Shown here piece by piece: positions 1 through 11,335 of a DNA stretch of 64,000 nucleotides. The number at the start of each line of letters is the position of its first letter. Position 1 is the stretch's first letter. This DNA comes from Astropecten irregularis. Taxonomy: Eukaryota; Echinodermata; Asteroidea; Paxillosida; Astropectinidae. A program made the position numbers and the translations under genes. The stretch lies in the NCBI GenBank assembly GCA_963971285.1, contig OZ020265.1:1624001-1688000 (forward strand), in the 5' to 3' direction. The notes beneath the pieces were generated by a model. It searched no databases. It was not told where the DNA came from and saw nothing but the letters and a program-made list of their open reading frames with translations.

Positions 1-1439
1 GTCAAGAACATGTGTAATTATATAGTAATCCACGTTGAAATGCATGCTCGGTAAAATTGAGGTACAGTTCATTTGGTAAAACTGCGATAACAATCTGTTA
101 TAACAATCTAATAAGAATCAGATAATTATTTCATAAAATTACCTCAATATTTTCGAGGCGGAAATATTTTAATATATCAACAAATGATTTTACCACGCTT
201 TCATTGCTATGGCAACGTGATCAATACACGCCTGACGTTTATACCTTAAATTCGCGATGGTATTTACATTTTTGTAATGATTTACAAATTCATCGGCTTG
301 TTTTTCCTAATTGAAATGATTAAAGTACACGCAGGTTCACGTTTATACAACTAGTGTGGCATACAGATCTAATGTAGTTCATCTGTTGGTAATAGGTTTA
401 GCAAACACTGGCTAGGCATTGAGACCAACACTCTCCATCAACATTATGTATGTCCCAAGTTGCATTGAAAGAGTACATCATGGGATATATAATTTACTGA
501 ACATGGGTCAAAACCTTCAGCATTTGAATTGAAGCGAAAATGCTTTTGAAAAAATTTATTATCACCAGACATGAAAGAAATACGTCACGTCGGTCCATTA
601 CTTGATACTGCACTGATACCCTTCATTCGGTGTGTCATGATCAGTCCCTACAATTTAAGACAAAAACTTTAATTTCAGCGCAGGAATACAATGCTTGTAG
701 CATCTAAAAGTGGACATTAGGGAGACATCGGAACCTAGGGAGACTTTTCAATGTCTCCTTCAGGTACAAGCTACCTTTTAAAGACATATTTTTGTACAGT
801 CCATATTTTAAGAGAAGACAGAGAATGCTCTTAATATGAACATATGTCAATTTCAAGTTCATTGGTTTGGAGGATGTTTAGAAATAGGTAAGTAAAGTTT
901 GTGCACGACCCTATGGGCAAGTCTCCCCAATGACACATTTTCTCATGCTGAATTGCATTAAACTTACTACAGGGTCAGCATAGCCATGGTAACTATGATA
1001 GTTGCTATACCTCAACCCCACATACGGTACACAGTGAAGCAGCCACGCTGCTCCGTATACTCAGCACCGGGATCCAACTTGACTAATATCTGGGGCAGGA
1101 TGCTGAGTAAACCAAACTCAGCTCCAGTAAGGACGGTAAATTAACAAACCAACCATCACCTGTACATTCCTACTGCATAGGACCCAGCAGGTGCGTAAAC
1201 ATTACAGTAGAATGGAAGTTTATTTGAGGAAGCAGGCAGATCAATCAATTCTACTGTTGACAAAATAATACAGGCGAAATGTTTCTACCACGAAAATAGG
1301 TGCGGTCAAATTGCAACTAAAATGAACTGGATAAGACCAGTGGTACAGCTGTATTAATACTTTGCATTATATTTAATTGCAGTGGAAACATACTAACATC
1401 CATTCCTTACTAGATGGACAGCTATGTTAATTAACCCAA
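1..1439. other. Intergenic sequence, no gene recognised
   Basis: No coding exon with recognisable protein similarity is visible on either strand. The one structured piece is the repeat at about 720-925, listed separately. The stretch near 960-1160 has the look of old short interspersed repeat sequence but I could not assign it. Confidence 0.5.
720..925 (+). repeat. Dispersed repeat, copy 1
   Basis: This stretch matches, in reverse complement, the sequence at about 25,430-25,605. Shared blocks include GGGAGACAT near one end, then CATTGGTTTGGAGGAT and GTAAGTAAAGTTT at the other. Both copies carry short GGGAGACA inverted motifs, so it is probably a non-autonomous DNA element, but ends and target duplication could not be fixed. 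Confidence 0.55.
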
Positions 1440-1761
1440 ATCGGTAAATAAGAAACATAAATCGTCACAGATATACCTATAACTAACAGGTTATAAAGAT
1501 GGTGATGGCAGAAACATACCGTTATTTCTTCTGCTTGAAATGCTGTATTTATCCAGAAAAGAGTAAAACTTATTCTTGATCTTTTAAAGATTTTTCTTAA
1601 AAGACATAAGAAATACTGTGGCCGTTTTCTGTTTTCTCAAAAGGTGGGCACCGTGTGGGACTGAAAATTTTCACAGATGACTGTTACTGTATCTTTCGAG
1701 ACAAATTTGCCCATGAACCTGTATTTCTTTGACAAAAAACAAATTATAATACTACCTTTAA
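1440..1761 (+). mobile_element. TTAA family A MITE, left end missing
   Basis: A copy of the roughly 350-380-bp family whose full copies begin TTAA-AGGTAGTATCATAC and end in its inverse followed by TTAA. Here the right end (ACTACCT then TTAA at 1758-1761) and the internal blocks (GAAACATACCGTT, TATTTATCCAGAAAAG, GGGCACCGTGTGGGACTGAAA) are present, and the left terminus is degraded. No coding capacity. Flanking TTAA suggests mobilisation by a piggyBac-like transposase (inference). Confidence 0.7.
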
Positions 1762-1784
1762 AGCTATTCATGGTATAGGGTATA

Positions 1785-1920
1785 TAGGTTTGCGGTTACA
1801 CCGTGTAATCTCTTCTGTGGGAGTCTGTGGTTCTAATAAGTGGTATTATCTCGTGACGTTCCGAACAGTGTGCTCTGTTCGTCTTCAGGAGGGTGACAAA
1901 TCAGTGAAACAAGCACACTA
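1785..1920 (+). mobile_element. Half copy of the long palindromic element found at 40,721
   Basis: Matches one arm of the palindrome at 40,721-40,977: CACCGTGTAATCTCTTCTG, TGTGGTTCT, GTGGTATTATCTCG, then ACGTTCCGAACAGTGTGCTC and CTTCAGGAG. Read on the minus strand the last part gives CTGAAGA, a stem GAACAG/CTGTTC, then GGAACGTC, the hammerhead-like layout discussed in the findings. Only one arm remains. Confidence 0.6.
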
Positions 1921-2192
1921 AAACCCTAAAACAGACAATAATAACAACAACAACAACAAAACCAACCCAAATAAGAATAAACTAAATCATTATTACATTA
2001 TAATCTTACTATCGTCTGTTAACAAATTACACAGTGTGGTCATGATATTAAACACCAGAAGTATCAAAGAGGAATCCTCGACGACTTAATAGCAATGCGT
2101 TATCCGGCATCAGTCAATGGATTCAAATTTCAAAGCCACCTTACCAAAGCTAAGATGTTTGTTCCAAGCTACCAGAGTTTTCCATTGGTACA

Positions 2193-2322
2193 GGCTGTGT
2201 CCAAAATCTCTGGCTGCGGCTGTAAATTACACACGCACCTATGGCAGCCGCAGCCAGTGACTGCAGCCATTTCAATAGACTTGTGTATTATCTACGGTCG
2301 CAATCAGAGATTTGGACACGGG
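2193..2322 (+). mobile_element. Palindromic MITE, GTGTCC family, copy 1
   Basis: About 130 bp bounded by imperfect inverted repeats: GTGTCCAAAATCTCTGGCTG on the left and GATTTGGACACGG on the right. Similar elements lie at 47,731-47,857, 49,207-49,320 and, more divergent, 47,522-47,642. The internal GACTGCAGCC motif is conserved. No protein is encoded. Confidence 0.7.
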
Positions 2323-2599
2323 GACTTAGACTTTGTTTGCCCCCTTAAGTACGGGAGATTTGAAATGAATGATTGAACTATATGTCAAATGGCTGGAACG
2401 GTTTATTAAACCTTGCAAGGTTTCATAATGCATTACATATTGGCAGTTGGATTTTGACCTCGTTCAAATGAGGCAATACATCTTTCCTTGTTGAACGAGC
2501 AAGGCACTCATCTATGGTCAAGTTATGTTTGTTCGTTAGCCTCACTGGCTATCTCTCTGATTGTCAGATTACTTCTTTGTCTCTAGTTACAACTCTCAA

Positions 2600-2622
2600 G
2601 GCTCAGGCTCAGGTTCAGGCTA

Positions 2623-2671
<49 letters not shown>

Positions 2672-2865
2672 AGCTCTGACATCCATATGCTGAAAATAAT
2701 AGGTTGAAGCTGAAGCTTTGTTTTCCTTTTCAAACTAGAAAATCTACTTCAGAACTGCAGCTAAAAGCCTCTATTTTGATACCCGATATTTTAGAATGGA
2801 TTGACAAAATGGAGCCGGAGCCTGAGACAAAGCTTGAGCCTGAGCCTTCGTTTTGTAAACGCCCT
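2600..2865 (+). mobile_element. GGCTCA-terminal MITE, copy 1
   Basis: The left arm is an imperfect (GGCTCA)n run. The shared core contains AGCTCTGACATCCATATGCT, CTTTTCAAACTAGA and CTATTTTGATACCCG. The right arm is GAGCCTGAG-type repeats ending in CGTTTTGTAAACGCCCT. Better-preserved copies at 48,704 and 54,043 show that GGGCGTTTCGAAAC-type tips lie outside the hexamers; the left tip is missing here. Confidence 0.75.
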
Positions 2866-2989
2866 AGGATAACGTTATGTGCTTGATTTGTCTCTGCGAT
2901 GGGGGTTTGAGAGATGGATTTGGACTGAATGGCAGAATGAGAAAAGTACTTTTGGTAAAACAGCATCCGCAAACCTCAAATTTCGACCG

Positions 2990-3315
2990 CTTTTTCAAAA
3001 AACTAAAACCCCAAACGTTAATCCCCAAATCCCAGATCCCAAATCATAAATCCTAAACCCCAAACCCCAAACTCCAAACCCCATACCACAAACCCCACAC
3101 CCCAAACCCTTAATACCACACCCTACACCCTAAATCCTTAACCCAAACCACATATCCCAAACCAAAACCCAAACCACAAACCCAAACCCCAAACCCTAAA
3201 CCCTATGCTCCATGCCCGAACTCAAAGCCCAAAACCCCTAACCATGACTCCACACCCAAACCCCAAACCCTTACCCTAAACCCCCAACCCCAGAACCCCA
3301 ACCCCAAACTCTACA
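2990..3315. repeat. Degenerate telomere-like CCCCAAA / CCCTAAA tract
   Basis: About 320 bp almost entirely of variant CCCCAAAC, CCCTAAAC and CCCAAACC units. The minus strand is therefore runs of GGG(G) separated by TTT or TTA, like a degenerate telomeric repeat with quadruplex potential. No perfect TTAGGG array is present. It directly follows the GGCTCA element. Confidence 0.7.
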
Positions 3316-3955
3316 AACTGATCTTACCTTGGGATGAAGCCATTGAGAATAACACCCCGAAGATTCCAAAGACGTAAAAGAGTTTAAAGACAGTTAACTT
3401 CATTTTGAAGATGCAAGTGATGATGACACAGTACTATCTGATGCAAGCATCCCTTGACCAACCAGCACAAATGAGACGTGACCTGTACAGCCCAAGTATA
3501 TCCCACATCAGCATGTAGTGAGTGCACACCACACACCTATTCCGTCTGAGTGCTTACCAGCTTGTACGTGGTATTGTCATCATAAGGCTTACCCATGGAG
3601 CTGTCTGAACACGCTTGTGCAACATAGGTTACTAGTGTAATATTCCACTGATTAATTTATGACCTGTCATACAATCTTTGTTTGCAGTGGTCTACAATGA
3701 CGAGTGATGTATGGATGTCAATATTTTAACAAGGCACTGTGAAGTAGGAGTCAAAGATCGACAGTGGAATAGACAGATGTGCATTATTTGCTGTTCTGAA
3801 GGATAAAGGTAGGACATAATTATGATATTGTCATATTGTGATTTCGTGGAATCATAATTCAAATAGCTAAAATGCACTTCCATGTACATTAATTAATATC
3901 AAACCCTTCAAACGTGGTAATATACTTCAATGCATCCGCATTAATCTTTTATATA

Positions 3956-4150
3956 CAGCATGTTCCCCCTAAAACGCAACTTTTCGAGAACCATTTTATT
4001 AAAATTTAACTGTTTGCTTAAACTCTACATGGTAATTATAGCCAAGACATGGTTGTATCATATGACTAAATCTTGAAGTGATAAACAGTATAAGTTTTAC
4101 ATAACGGTTCCCGACACAAAACGTTGCGTTTTTTTGGGATACGCTGTTTC
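3956..4150 (+). mobile_element. Small mariner-like MITE, internally shortened
   Basis: Begins after TA with CAGCATGTTCCCCCTAAAAC and ends in GTTGCGTTTTTTTGGGATAC, an inverted version of the start. The interior matches the left and right fifths of the larger element at 16,426-16,846 (AGCCAAGACATGGTTGTATC). Inverted CAGGGTGTYCC-type tips next to TA are typical of Tc1/mariner derivatives. Confidence 0.65.
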
Positions 4151-4558
4151 TTCATAGGGTGACATTTCCATATTGTTGTGCACAAACTTTACTTACCTTT
4201 ACTTTAAAAGGTAGTTCGTTATTGGCGACCTCTTTTTTCTCCCTCGTACCATGGTCGCCCTAACCTTCGCTGACGTAGGAAAACCGGTCTACCTATGATT
4301 GTGTTTATGCCTATATAATGCTGCTGTATCTGTATACATTTTTATTAAGAATATGAGAGCTTGATATAAGTTTCTTGTATTCAGTGTTTTTCGTAAATTT
4401 TGCTTTAAATCAGAAGCGGAGAGTCTATTTTGTAAATAATGAGGTGAAATGAAGAGAAATATTTGACTACTTCTGTGGTCCACAAAATTATGAAATTGTG
4501 ATGTTTCTACGAATATAAACCCTAGTAATATGACACATCTTCAATTTCACGATGCAGA

Positions 4559-4888
4559 TTTAAAGGGCGTGTACAACTTTGGTAAATGTGACATAACAGC
4601 ACTCATACTTTGTCTGATCCAGTATGTACATGAAATAATAAACCTGTCATAATTGAGCTCAATCGGACATTTGAGTCCCGAGGAATAGCGAAATCCTGAC
4701 TAAAGCTTTCTTGCAAAACATAAAGCATGGTCACAACTATTTTTGATGTTTGGTTTAACTAAATACACCATTTCATGCGGAAAACGATATATTTCTACCA
4801 TCACCATCTTCATACCTTGAAATTTATACGTAAATCTGGGAACATTTCTGTTTTGGTTTGTTACCAATGTTGTACATGCCCTTCAATA
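4559..4888 (+). mobile_element. TTAA family B MITE, degraded
   Basis: Shares with family B the blocks CAGCACTCA, TGTACATGAAATAATAAACC, CATCACCATCTTCATACC and GTTACCAATG. The tips are mutated (GGGCGTGTAC versus a right end TACATGCCC). Family B also has members at 25,106, 28,224, 36,497, 44,842, 50,021 and 59,035. Confidence 0.6.
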
Positions 4889-5072
4889 TAACATAATAAC
4901 TCGGTTTTCTGGCCGAAGCTAAAAGCTATAATCTAGTGAAAACTACGACTTGGTAAAGTTGACATTTTAATAATGGTAAGTAGAGTATTCTTTCAGGGAA
5001 AATTGCACTGCAAGTTTTATGCATCGTTATAAACCGAATCAAACACTTTTAGCAACCGTACATACTGAACTA

Positions 5073-5218
5073 GGGTCGATTTCACCAAACTCTTCGTAAC
5101 TTACAATCAATCGTAGGACTTTTGATGCATTGCAGCCCTACGTGGGATAGGCCCCCTGCGATGGGTTATCCTTCGTAACCCGAGTTACGATCGATCGTAG
5201 GGCTTCGTGAAATCGAGC
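5073..5218 (+). mobile_element. Palindromic CGATCGATCGTA repeat, copy 1
   Basis: About 145 bp running from TCGATTTCACCAAACTC to GGGCTTCGTGAAATCGA, near-complementary ends. The interior carries GCATTGCAGCCCTACGT and ACGATCGATCGTAGGG. At least nine copies lie in this window, in both orientations. Non-coding. Confidence 0.75.
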
Positions 5219-5470
5219 CAAGGTACACACCTTTCAGTTTAAAAGCTAGACCTACATAAATTCAATTGCGACCAATTAATGTTGACGAAGCATCTACGGT
5301 TTGTTGAATGACACACTTTAACTTGTGATAATTGAATTCACAGCATTGGCGTCAGTCCATGATAAATGATGCCACTTCATTCTACTAATGGACATTTAGT
5401 CTACACTGTGATAGGAAGTCTGCCACGAATTGGCAGTAATTAGTCAACATTCGGTCAGGAGTAAAACCAG

Positions 5471-5900
5471 TACAGGGTGTTCCAGAAAACACTGTGTGGG
5501 GACCCATTATGTTCAAATTAAGCTTTTTTTTTTTATCAATTTAAGATTCACATAATGATACAAAAATGTACTGGCTATCACGATGTAGAATGTAAGCAAA
5601 ATCGGGCTGAATTTACCGAAAATATGACCAATTGAAAGAGTACTCTTTAAAAACAAATTTGCAGTATTCCAGAATAAGTGGTCAATGCACACATAATGTG
5701 TATTGAAAGAAAGATGAAAATCGGGTGAAGAGGTTGGGCACCGGAGTTCAGTCATAGTTTTTTCACTGAATTGTAGTCCCATTTTGCTTAAATTCTACAT
5801 AGTGATAGCCAAGACATGGTTGTATCATGTATCTGAATCTTGAAGTGGTAAACAGTTTAATTTTCATAAAATGGTTCTCGACACAAAGTGTTGCGTTTTT
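5471..5900 (+). mobile_element. Mariner-like MITE truncated by a hairpin element
   Basis: Starts TA-CAGGGTGTTCC. It carries the same interior as the copy at 16,426-16,846 (TATGACCAATTGAAAGAGTA, GTATTCCAGAATAAGTGG). It runs up to GTGTTGCGTTTTT, where the expected GGGACACCCTG tip is replaced by the AGGTGTTCGG hairpin element beginning at 5902. Confidence 0.65.
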
Positions 5901-5901
5901 T

Positions 5902-6450
5902 AGGTGTTCGGGTTCAAGCCGAACACCTATTGTAATTATTAGATTTTTGTTTGTTTTTTGTTTTGTTTTCATTTTTTTCCCCTCCCAAACTTGTCAGCAG
6001 GACTTCTTGGTGACAGTTACAAGATATCGACTTGAAACTTGGTGGGAACTTCGGTCATGATGCCAAGTTGTAATTAGAAGATTGACGTCATGATGACGTC
6101 ATCGGGTATCAAATTACACGCGTTTTTAGGAAAAACTTTATAACTGCTTTATAACTTGAGAACCACATGACCTATGATTTTGATATTGACATATGTTACT
6201 CAACACGTGAATGTCAACAATTAATATATTCAATAATGTGTACAAATGACCTTCACTTCCGGTGTTACCGGAAGTTGAAGTTTGACTCAAAATAACTCGA
6301 AAACAGAAGGATTTGGGCACAAAAAGATAGAGAAGGTCTTGGGCTTTCAGAAAATATAAACGATGACATCATGCTGGTTATATAGCGCCCTCTATGGTTG
6401 ATTAAAGATATACAGTGATTACATAATCCGAAAGTGAGCAATGAATTGTT
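5902..6450 (+). mobile_element. AGGTGTTCGG hairpin element, copy 1
   Basis: Begins with a perfect 10-bp hairpin (AGGTGTTCGG / CCGAACACCT, 7-nt loop, 5902-5928). The following several hundred bases match the sequence at about 7655-7925 (TTGACATATGTTACT, ACCGGAAGTTGAAGTTTGAC, TATAGCGCCCTCTA). The right end is uncertain. It interrupts the mariner-like element before it. Confidence 0.6.
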
Positions 6451-6527
6451 TATTTTTTACGAATATTACCCAACACAATGCCCAGAGGGCCACTGGAAGG
6501 TGAGGGCTAAAGAAAAGGGGAGACAAT

Positions 6528-6567
6528 CCCCCCCCCAAACCCCCCCCCCCCCCAAAAAAAAAAAAAA
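6528..6567. repeat. Poly-C / poly-A low-complexity tract
   Basis: Runs of C broken by AAA, followed by about 14 A. Simple low-complexity sequence near the end of the hairpin element. Confidence 0.8.
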
Positions 6568-6599
6568 ACCAGAGCAATTAGGAAGATCCGTTTGCAAGA

Positions 6600-7470
6600 A
6601 AACTGTTAACTACTAACATAACGTTTGAAAACAGTGATACAACAGTTTAATAATTGGCACAATATAGACCAACTAAACACAAAACAATTAATCTAGTAAG
6701 AAACTTCCAGGGAGGAATTGAATTAAGGTTGTAGGGTCTGTGTTTTATTACTGCACATCACCTTTCATCACATAGAGAATATCCATGGTAGCTGATGGCT
6801 GTCCAGTTTAAACATTTTTAAACAATGTTTAAACATTGATAAATGCCACCGCAAGCTTTTGCTGAAATAAATGATTGTTGCACTCTAGATCTCATGAAAG
6901 GTATGAAATATGTACACGATAATGCGATTATTATGCAAAAGTCGTCATGAAAAAATGTATTCCGTCATGGTACATGTCCCCCACTTCCTGGCTTGTGAAA
7001 TACAAAGTGTATATGAAAACAGAGGCGCCATTAGGAGTATATACCCACAATAGAAAACTAATGACAAAAAACCTAATGACTCCTCTGTTCAACATCACAA
7101 AGGGAAATTTATGGGCTGAATATTATTCCTGACATGTATTAGCTCGCCGATGTGTGAGGAATGGAACTCATTTATATAATAATTACAGCACTAAAAACAA
7201 CACCACCCACCGGGCTTCATTATTACGATTCTTCAAATGAAGGCAGAGCTCCTGCTGATTATTATTGCCTATGAAGACGCGAGAAAATTATTTTTGAAAT
7301 GATGGTTTTCTGGCAATAATGTAGCGAATTCTTGTTGTTGGTTGATCCAAAGATGTCGACTAACGAACGAAATACGTAACCACGATAACCCACACCTACC
7401 ACATCGAACCGAACTGAAACGAAAAAGCAACTACTAACAGACAGTTTGAGCAAGAACTAATTAAGAAAAG
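6600..7470. other. Intergenic sequence, nothing recognised
   Basis: Short open frames here have no domain-like features and no splice context. I see no RNA gene and no clear repeat boundaries. Confidence 0.4.
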
Positions 7471-7478
7471 GCTTTTTT

Positions 7479-8396
7479 AGGTGTTCGGGTTCATGCCGAA
7501 CACCTATTGTTATTGTTCGAGTTTTTTGTTGTTGCTTTTTCGCGTCAGCGAAAAGCCTTTGTTAGGTGTTCGGGTTCAGGCCGAACACCTATTGTTATTG
7601 TTCGATTTTTTTTTAGGTGTTCGGGTTCAAGCCGAACACCTATTGTTATTGTTCGAGTTGACATATGTTACTAAACACGTAAATCTCAACAATTAATATA
7701 TTCAGTGTTGTGTACAAATGACCTCCACTTTCGATGTAACCGGAAGTTGAAGTTTGACTCAAAATAACTCAAAATCGGAAAGGATTTGGGCACATACAAC
7801 CGCTTGGCAAAAAGATAGAGTAGTTCTTGTGCTTTTAGAAAATATAAACGATGACGTCATACGGGCTGTATAGTGCCCTCTACGGTTGATTAAAGTTATA
7901 CAGTGATTACGTAATCCAAAAGTTAACAATGGATTCCCACTAAATTTAGTGAGTGTGAAGCACCAGTGCACCTCAACATGTTTGTGAAGTTTGAAATCTG
8001 TGACGTTATTCAACCGGAAGTTATACGCTTTTAAAGGAAAAATTATGTCATTATTCAAATAATGTTTACTCGGTAATTACATGACGTACATTGATAAAAA
8101 TTGCTAAATATTTACATTGTATGCATTCAATGACTTTTGTAAATGTTCAGTTACTTGTGATGAACTGACCGGAAGTTATTGTCCAAACAATATATTTAAA
8201 GGTGTCGCCATTTTCTATACTTTATCAGTCAGTGTACAAATACAGCAATCAGCATGATCAGTATTTTGTTCAGTCACACAGTTTAAGTGTACATTGTATT
8301 TCAATATGTCATTACACGAGGAACGATTTATCACATACGTTCCAACATATGTTCACATAACAGTTCCACTACGAAATGGGACCCCGAACACCTAGT
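7479..8396 (+). mobile_element. Hairpin element cluster, three 27-nt hairpins and a matching right tip
   Basis: Three copies of the hairpin AGGTGTTCGG / CCGAACACCT lie at 7479-7505, 7564-7590 and 7615-7641, separated by TATTGTTATTGTTCG-type spacers. The distal end, CCCCGAACACCTAGTGG near 8396, is the inverse of the left tip, so the outer ends form TAGGTGTTCGGG inverted repeats. The middle matches 6180-6430. No coding region is seen. Confidence 0.6.
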
Positions 8397-8421
8397 GGTT
8401 GTTCCCACAACCACATGTCTA

Positions 8422-8453
8422 TTTTTTTTTTTTTTTTGGGGGGGGGGGGGGGG
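8422..8453. repeat. T16-G16 homopolymer junction
   Basis: Sixteen T followed directly by sixteen G, just outside the right tip of the hairpin element. Low complexity; its length is likely to be unstable and hard to sequence. Confidence 0.85.
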
Positions 8454-8789
8454 CATTCTGTTTAGCAGTGACGTTAACTTCTTATTCTATGGAGGCGCTA
8501 GCATATTATCAGTTAGAGAACCTAGATAACTATCCCCACTAGCCTATTCCAATCTAACCATTCCACATAATAGGTTTTAGTTCTCTTAACCAATTTTGCA
8601 GAGCAAGCTTTTATACCAAAGTCAAGTGCCCTATTGTAATTACTTCATTATGCTGTTTTGTAATATATCGTCCTGTTTTCCACTTGAACATATCCAAGAG
8701 CTCTCTAGCACCAGCCGTTCAATAATTAGGCGTATGATTAGCAAAATTCCTCAGGCCAAGCTCTATGGAGTTGCTTAAAGGGTTTATGC

Positions 8790-9150
8790 AGTGTTTTGTT
8801 TTTCAATCAGGTTATTTTCTTGCCTTCATACAGAGAATATACTGACAGATAATGAATGGCAAGTCTTATTTTGGTTTCAAACCAGCATTTGGTTTTCTTT
8901 TGAACGGCTTTGCAAAATGGGGGATTTTCATGAATACTCATGTATACAACCGACAGCCAAAATATAATGAAAAAACATAAACAAATGAAGAGGCAAACAT
9001 GACCCACAGAAATGGTTGGTCCAAAAAATTATTCAGCACAATAAAACCCATTCAGGGGGAAAGGTTTGTCACAAAACCTATAAAACAACCCAGCTTTTTG
9101 TGCACAAAGCAATTGGATTACTGCTCTCAGTTACCCAGATGACATCACAT
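8790..9150 (+). repeat. Dispersed repeat also found at 57,020-57,335
   Basis: Shares long blocks with 57,020-57,335: CAGAGAATATACTGACAGAT, GGTTTCAAACCAGCATTTGG, CATAAAACCTATAAAACAAC-like sequence and CCAGATGACATCAC. The second copy lies in an intron of the receptor gene. No open frame is conserved between the copies. Confidence 0.6.
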
Positions 9151-9627
9151 TTTTGCTCATGAATATGGAAATTCTAATTAGCATACAAACCAAAAAAACC
9201 TGTTGTTAACCCTGAAACAGTGTGAGGAAGTGGGTAAAATCAAAGGCCCATGTAACAATTTATTTTTGGCACATATTCAAGCCAAAATATTCCTATTGCG
9301 TAGACCCTTTATGCACAGAAAATTTATGCCAAAACTCCATGTAAATGTTACGCTCAGCAAAAAATGGCCGAATATAAGTCAAAAGCAGAAGACACCACAT
9401 GAACATTTGGTTGGCAATCCTGTTTGATCAAGGAAGACGTTTCATATTTTGTGCTTAAGCAGCTCTATGAAATTGGCCCATGGTCACAACCTTCCGTTAC
9501 AAAGCACCTGCATGTGTAGCAGTTGGAATAATATTACTAAATCATATCATATCATGGCTGGTTAGTTGATACTAATGCATCTAAAATGTTTATAGAATTA
9601 CAGAACTGCAACCTGTTATCATTCAAA

Positions 9628-9752
9628 GCCCTACGATCGATCGTAACTCGAGTTACGAAGGATTACCTGTCGTATCCTACGTAGTGTTGCAATGCATCAT
9701 AAGTCTTACGATTGATCGTAAGTTACGATGAGTTTGGTGAAATCGATCCCTG
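9628..9752 (-). mobile_element. Palindromic CGATCGATCGTA repeat, copy 2
   Basis: Reverse orientation relative to the copy at 5073: GCCCTACGATCGATCGTAAC near the left, TTTGGTGAAATCGATCC at the right. Confidence 0.7.
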
Positions 9753-10274
9753 GTATAGTGACACATAAAATCGTGTCAGGAATTTATATTCAGGCGCCAA
9801 TAGTTATAGGTCAATCTGATCTGACGCAGTAATAACACACACAGTAATGGAATGGTTACTTGTATGCAGTACCGTAATTAAATATCTGTATCTCCAAGTT
9901 GACAAGGAATTCAAATCGTGTTCTATATTGCTCATCTATGTTAAGGAATTGAGAGGTTCAATCAAAACCTCCCGCTATGAAGTGTGATGTTGCTCGTTGC
10001 TAAGTAACGAACACAAATGATCACCCTTTTACTCGTGTGAGAAGTGCCCGAGTAAAATGCATGTAAAGTCATCAATACTGCAAACGGAATAGTCTATACA
10101 ATTGAAATGAGGTGGGAAGGAGATATTTGAAAGTAAAGTACATTTGTCGCACTGAGCAGCGCAGCAGGTCAATAAGGGCTGATGACACTCATTGCATATT
10201 GTGATATTAGGACGATTCTGCTCCATTTTGATTCGTAGTTACAAGCGTTTCTGTGTCAATACTATAATCTTTAA

Positions 10275-10555
10275 GCCTTTGAGAAAGATCCTGCTAGGAT
10301 GGAAACGTGAAGCCCTTCTAACTATGAGCAGCCTTTGAGAAAGATCCTGCTAGTATCGAAACGTCAGGCCCTCCTAACTCTGAACAGCCTTCGAGAAAGA
10401 TCCTGCTATAGGATCGAAACATCAGGCCCTCCTAACTCTGAGCAGCCTTTGAGAAACATCGTGCTAGGATCGAAACGTCAGGCCCTCCTATCTCTCAGCA
10501 GACTTTGACAAAGATCCCATACTAGGATCGAAACGTCGGGCTTTCCTAGCTCAGC
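10275..10555 (+). repeat. 56-bp minisatellite array A (about 5 units)
   Basis: Tandem units of about 56 bp: CCTTTGAGAAAGATCCTGCT, AGGATCGAAACGTCAGGCCC, TCCTAACTCTGAGCAG. Each contains the near-palindrome GATCCTGCTAGGATC directly followed by GAAACGTC. Units differ by scattered substitutions. See the findings for a possible hammerhead-like fold. Confidence 0.85.
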
Positions 10556-10664
10556 TAATACAGCATTTTGGGCGGAAATATTTTAACGGTATGTTTCTAG
10601 TAGCACCATCTTCATACCCTGAAAGTTATACATAAATCTGTGAACGTTTCTGTTTGGGCATGTT

Positions 10665-10944
10665 ACCAATCCTGTACTGTACTTTAATATCATCTCTTAT
10701 GTTTTCGTATACTTCCTGACGATTTCACAATTTATCCGAACTGTTGTGCAATTTATCATTTTGGAAATGTTTCCTTCCTCGGTGAGAACATAGAATTCCC
10801 GGGTTAATCTGTGAAGTATTTACTGTGTTTTTTTTTATGAGAGATCACTGAGATCAAGTTGTTCATTAACTTTTGGTTTCCAAATAAAAAAAAGCAACAA
10901 TCAAAAATATGCTTACTGCCATTGAAAGCTTGCTGATTACTGAA
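10665..10944 (+). mobile_element. Flank of the 56-bp array, repeated inverted at 36,250-36,500
   Basis: The block with ACTTCCTGACGATTTCACAA, CCCGGGTTAATCTGTGAAG and GCAACAATCAAAAATATGC recurs in reverse complement at about 36,250-36,500, where it also adjoins 56-bp repeat units. The minisatellite and this flank therefore moved or were duplicated as one unit. Confidence 0.7.
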
Positions 10945-11335
10945 AGATCCTGCTAAGATCGAAACGTTAGGCCCTCCTAACTCTAAGCAGCCTTTGAGCA
11001 AGATAATGCTAAGATCGAAACGTCAGGCCTTCCTAACTCACAACACCCTTTGAGAAAGATCATTCTTGGATCGAAACGTACGCGTCAGGCCCTCCTTACT
11101 CTGAGCAGCCTTTGAGAAAGATCCTACTAGGATCGAAACGTCAGGCCCTCCTAACTCCGAGCATCCTTTGATGAGAAAGATCCTGCTAGGATTGAAACAT
11201 CAGACCCTCCTAACTCTTGGCAGCCTTTGAGGAAGATCCTACTAGGATCAAAACGTCAGGCCCTCCTAACTTTTGGCAGCCTTTGAGAAAGATCCTGCTA
11301 GGATCGAAACGTCAGGCCTTCCTATCTCCAAGCAT
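10945..11335 (+). repeat. 56-bp minisatellite array B (about 7 units)
   Basis: Same unit as array A. It ends in a conserved tail (CAAGCATTTTATATT, then GGTCAATATTTTGG, then CAGTTTGCAGCAGTTTATTA) that also terminates the other arrays, so the array sits inside a defined element rather than being free satellite. Confidence 0.85.

Noticed and set aside
2095..2376. 93-codon open frame
   Set aside because: Covers the GTGTCC palindromic MITE; the translated sequence is explained by the inverted repeat.
10275..11335. CRISPR-like array (regular short repeats)
   Set aside because: Units are head-to-tail 56-bp copies with no unique spacers, in a spliced eukaryotic genome.
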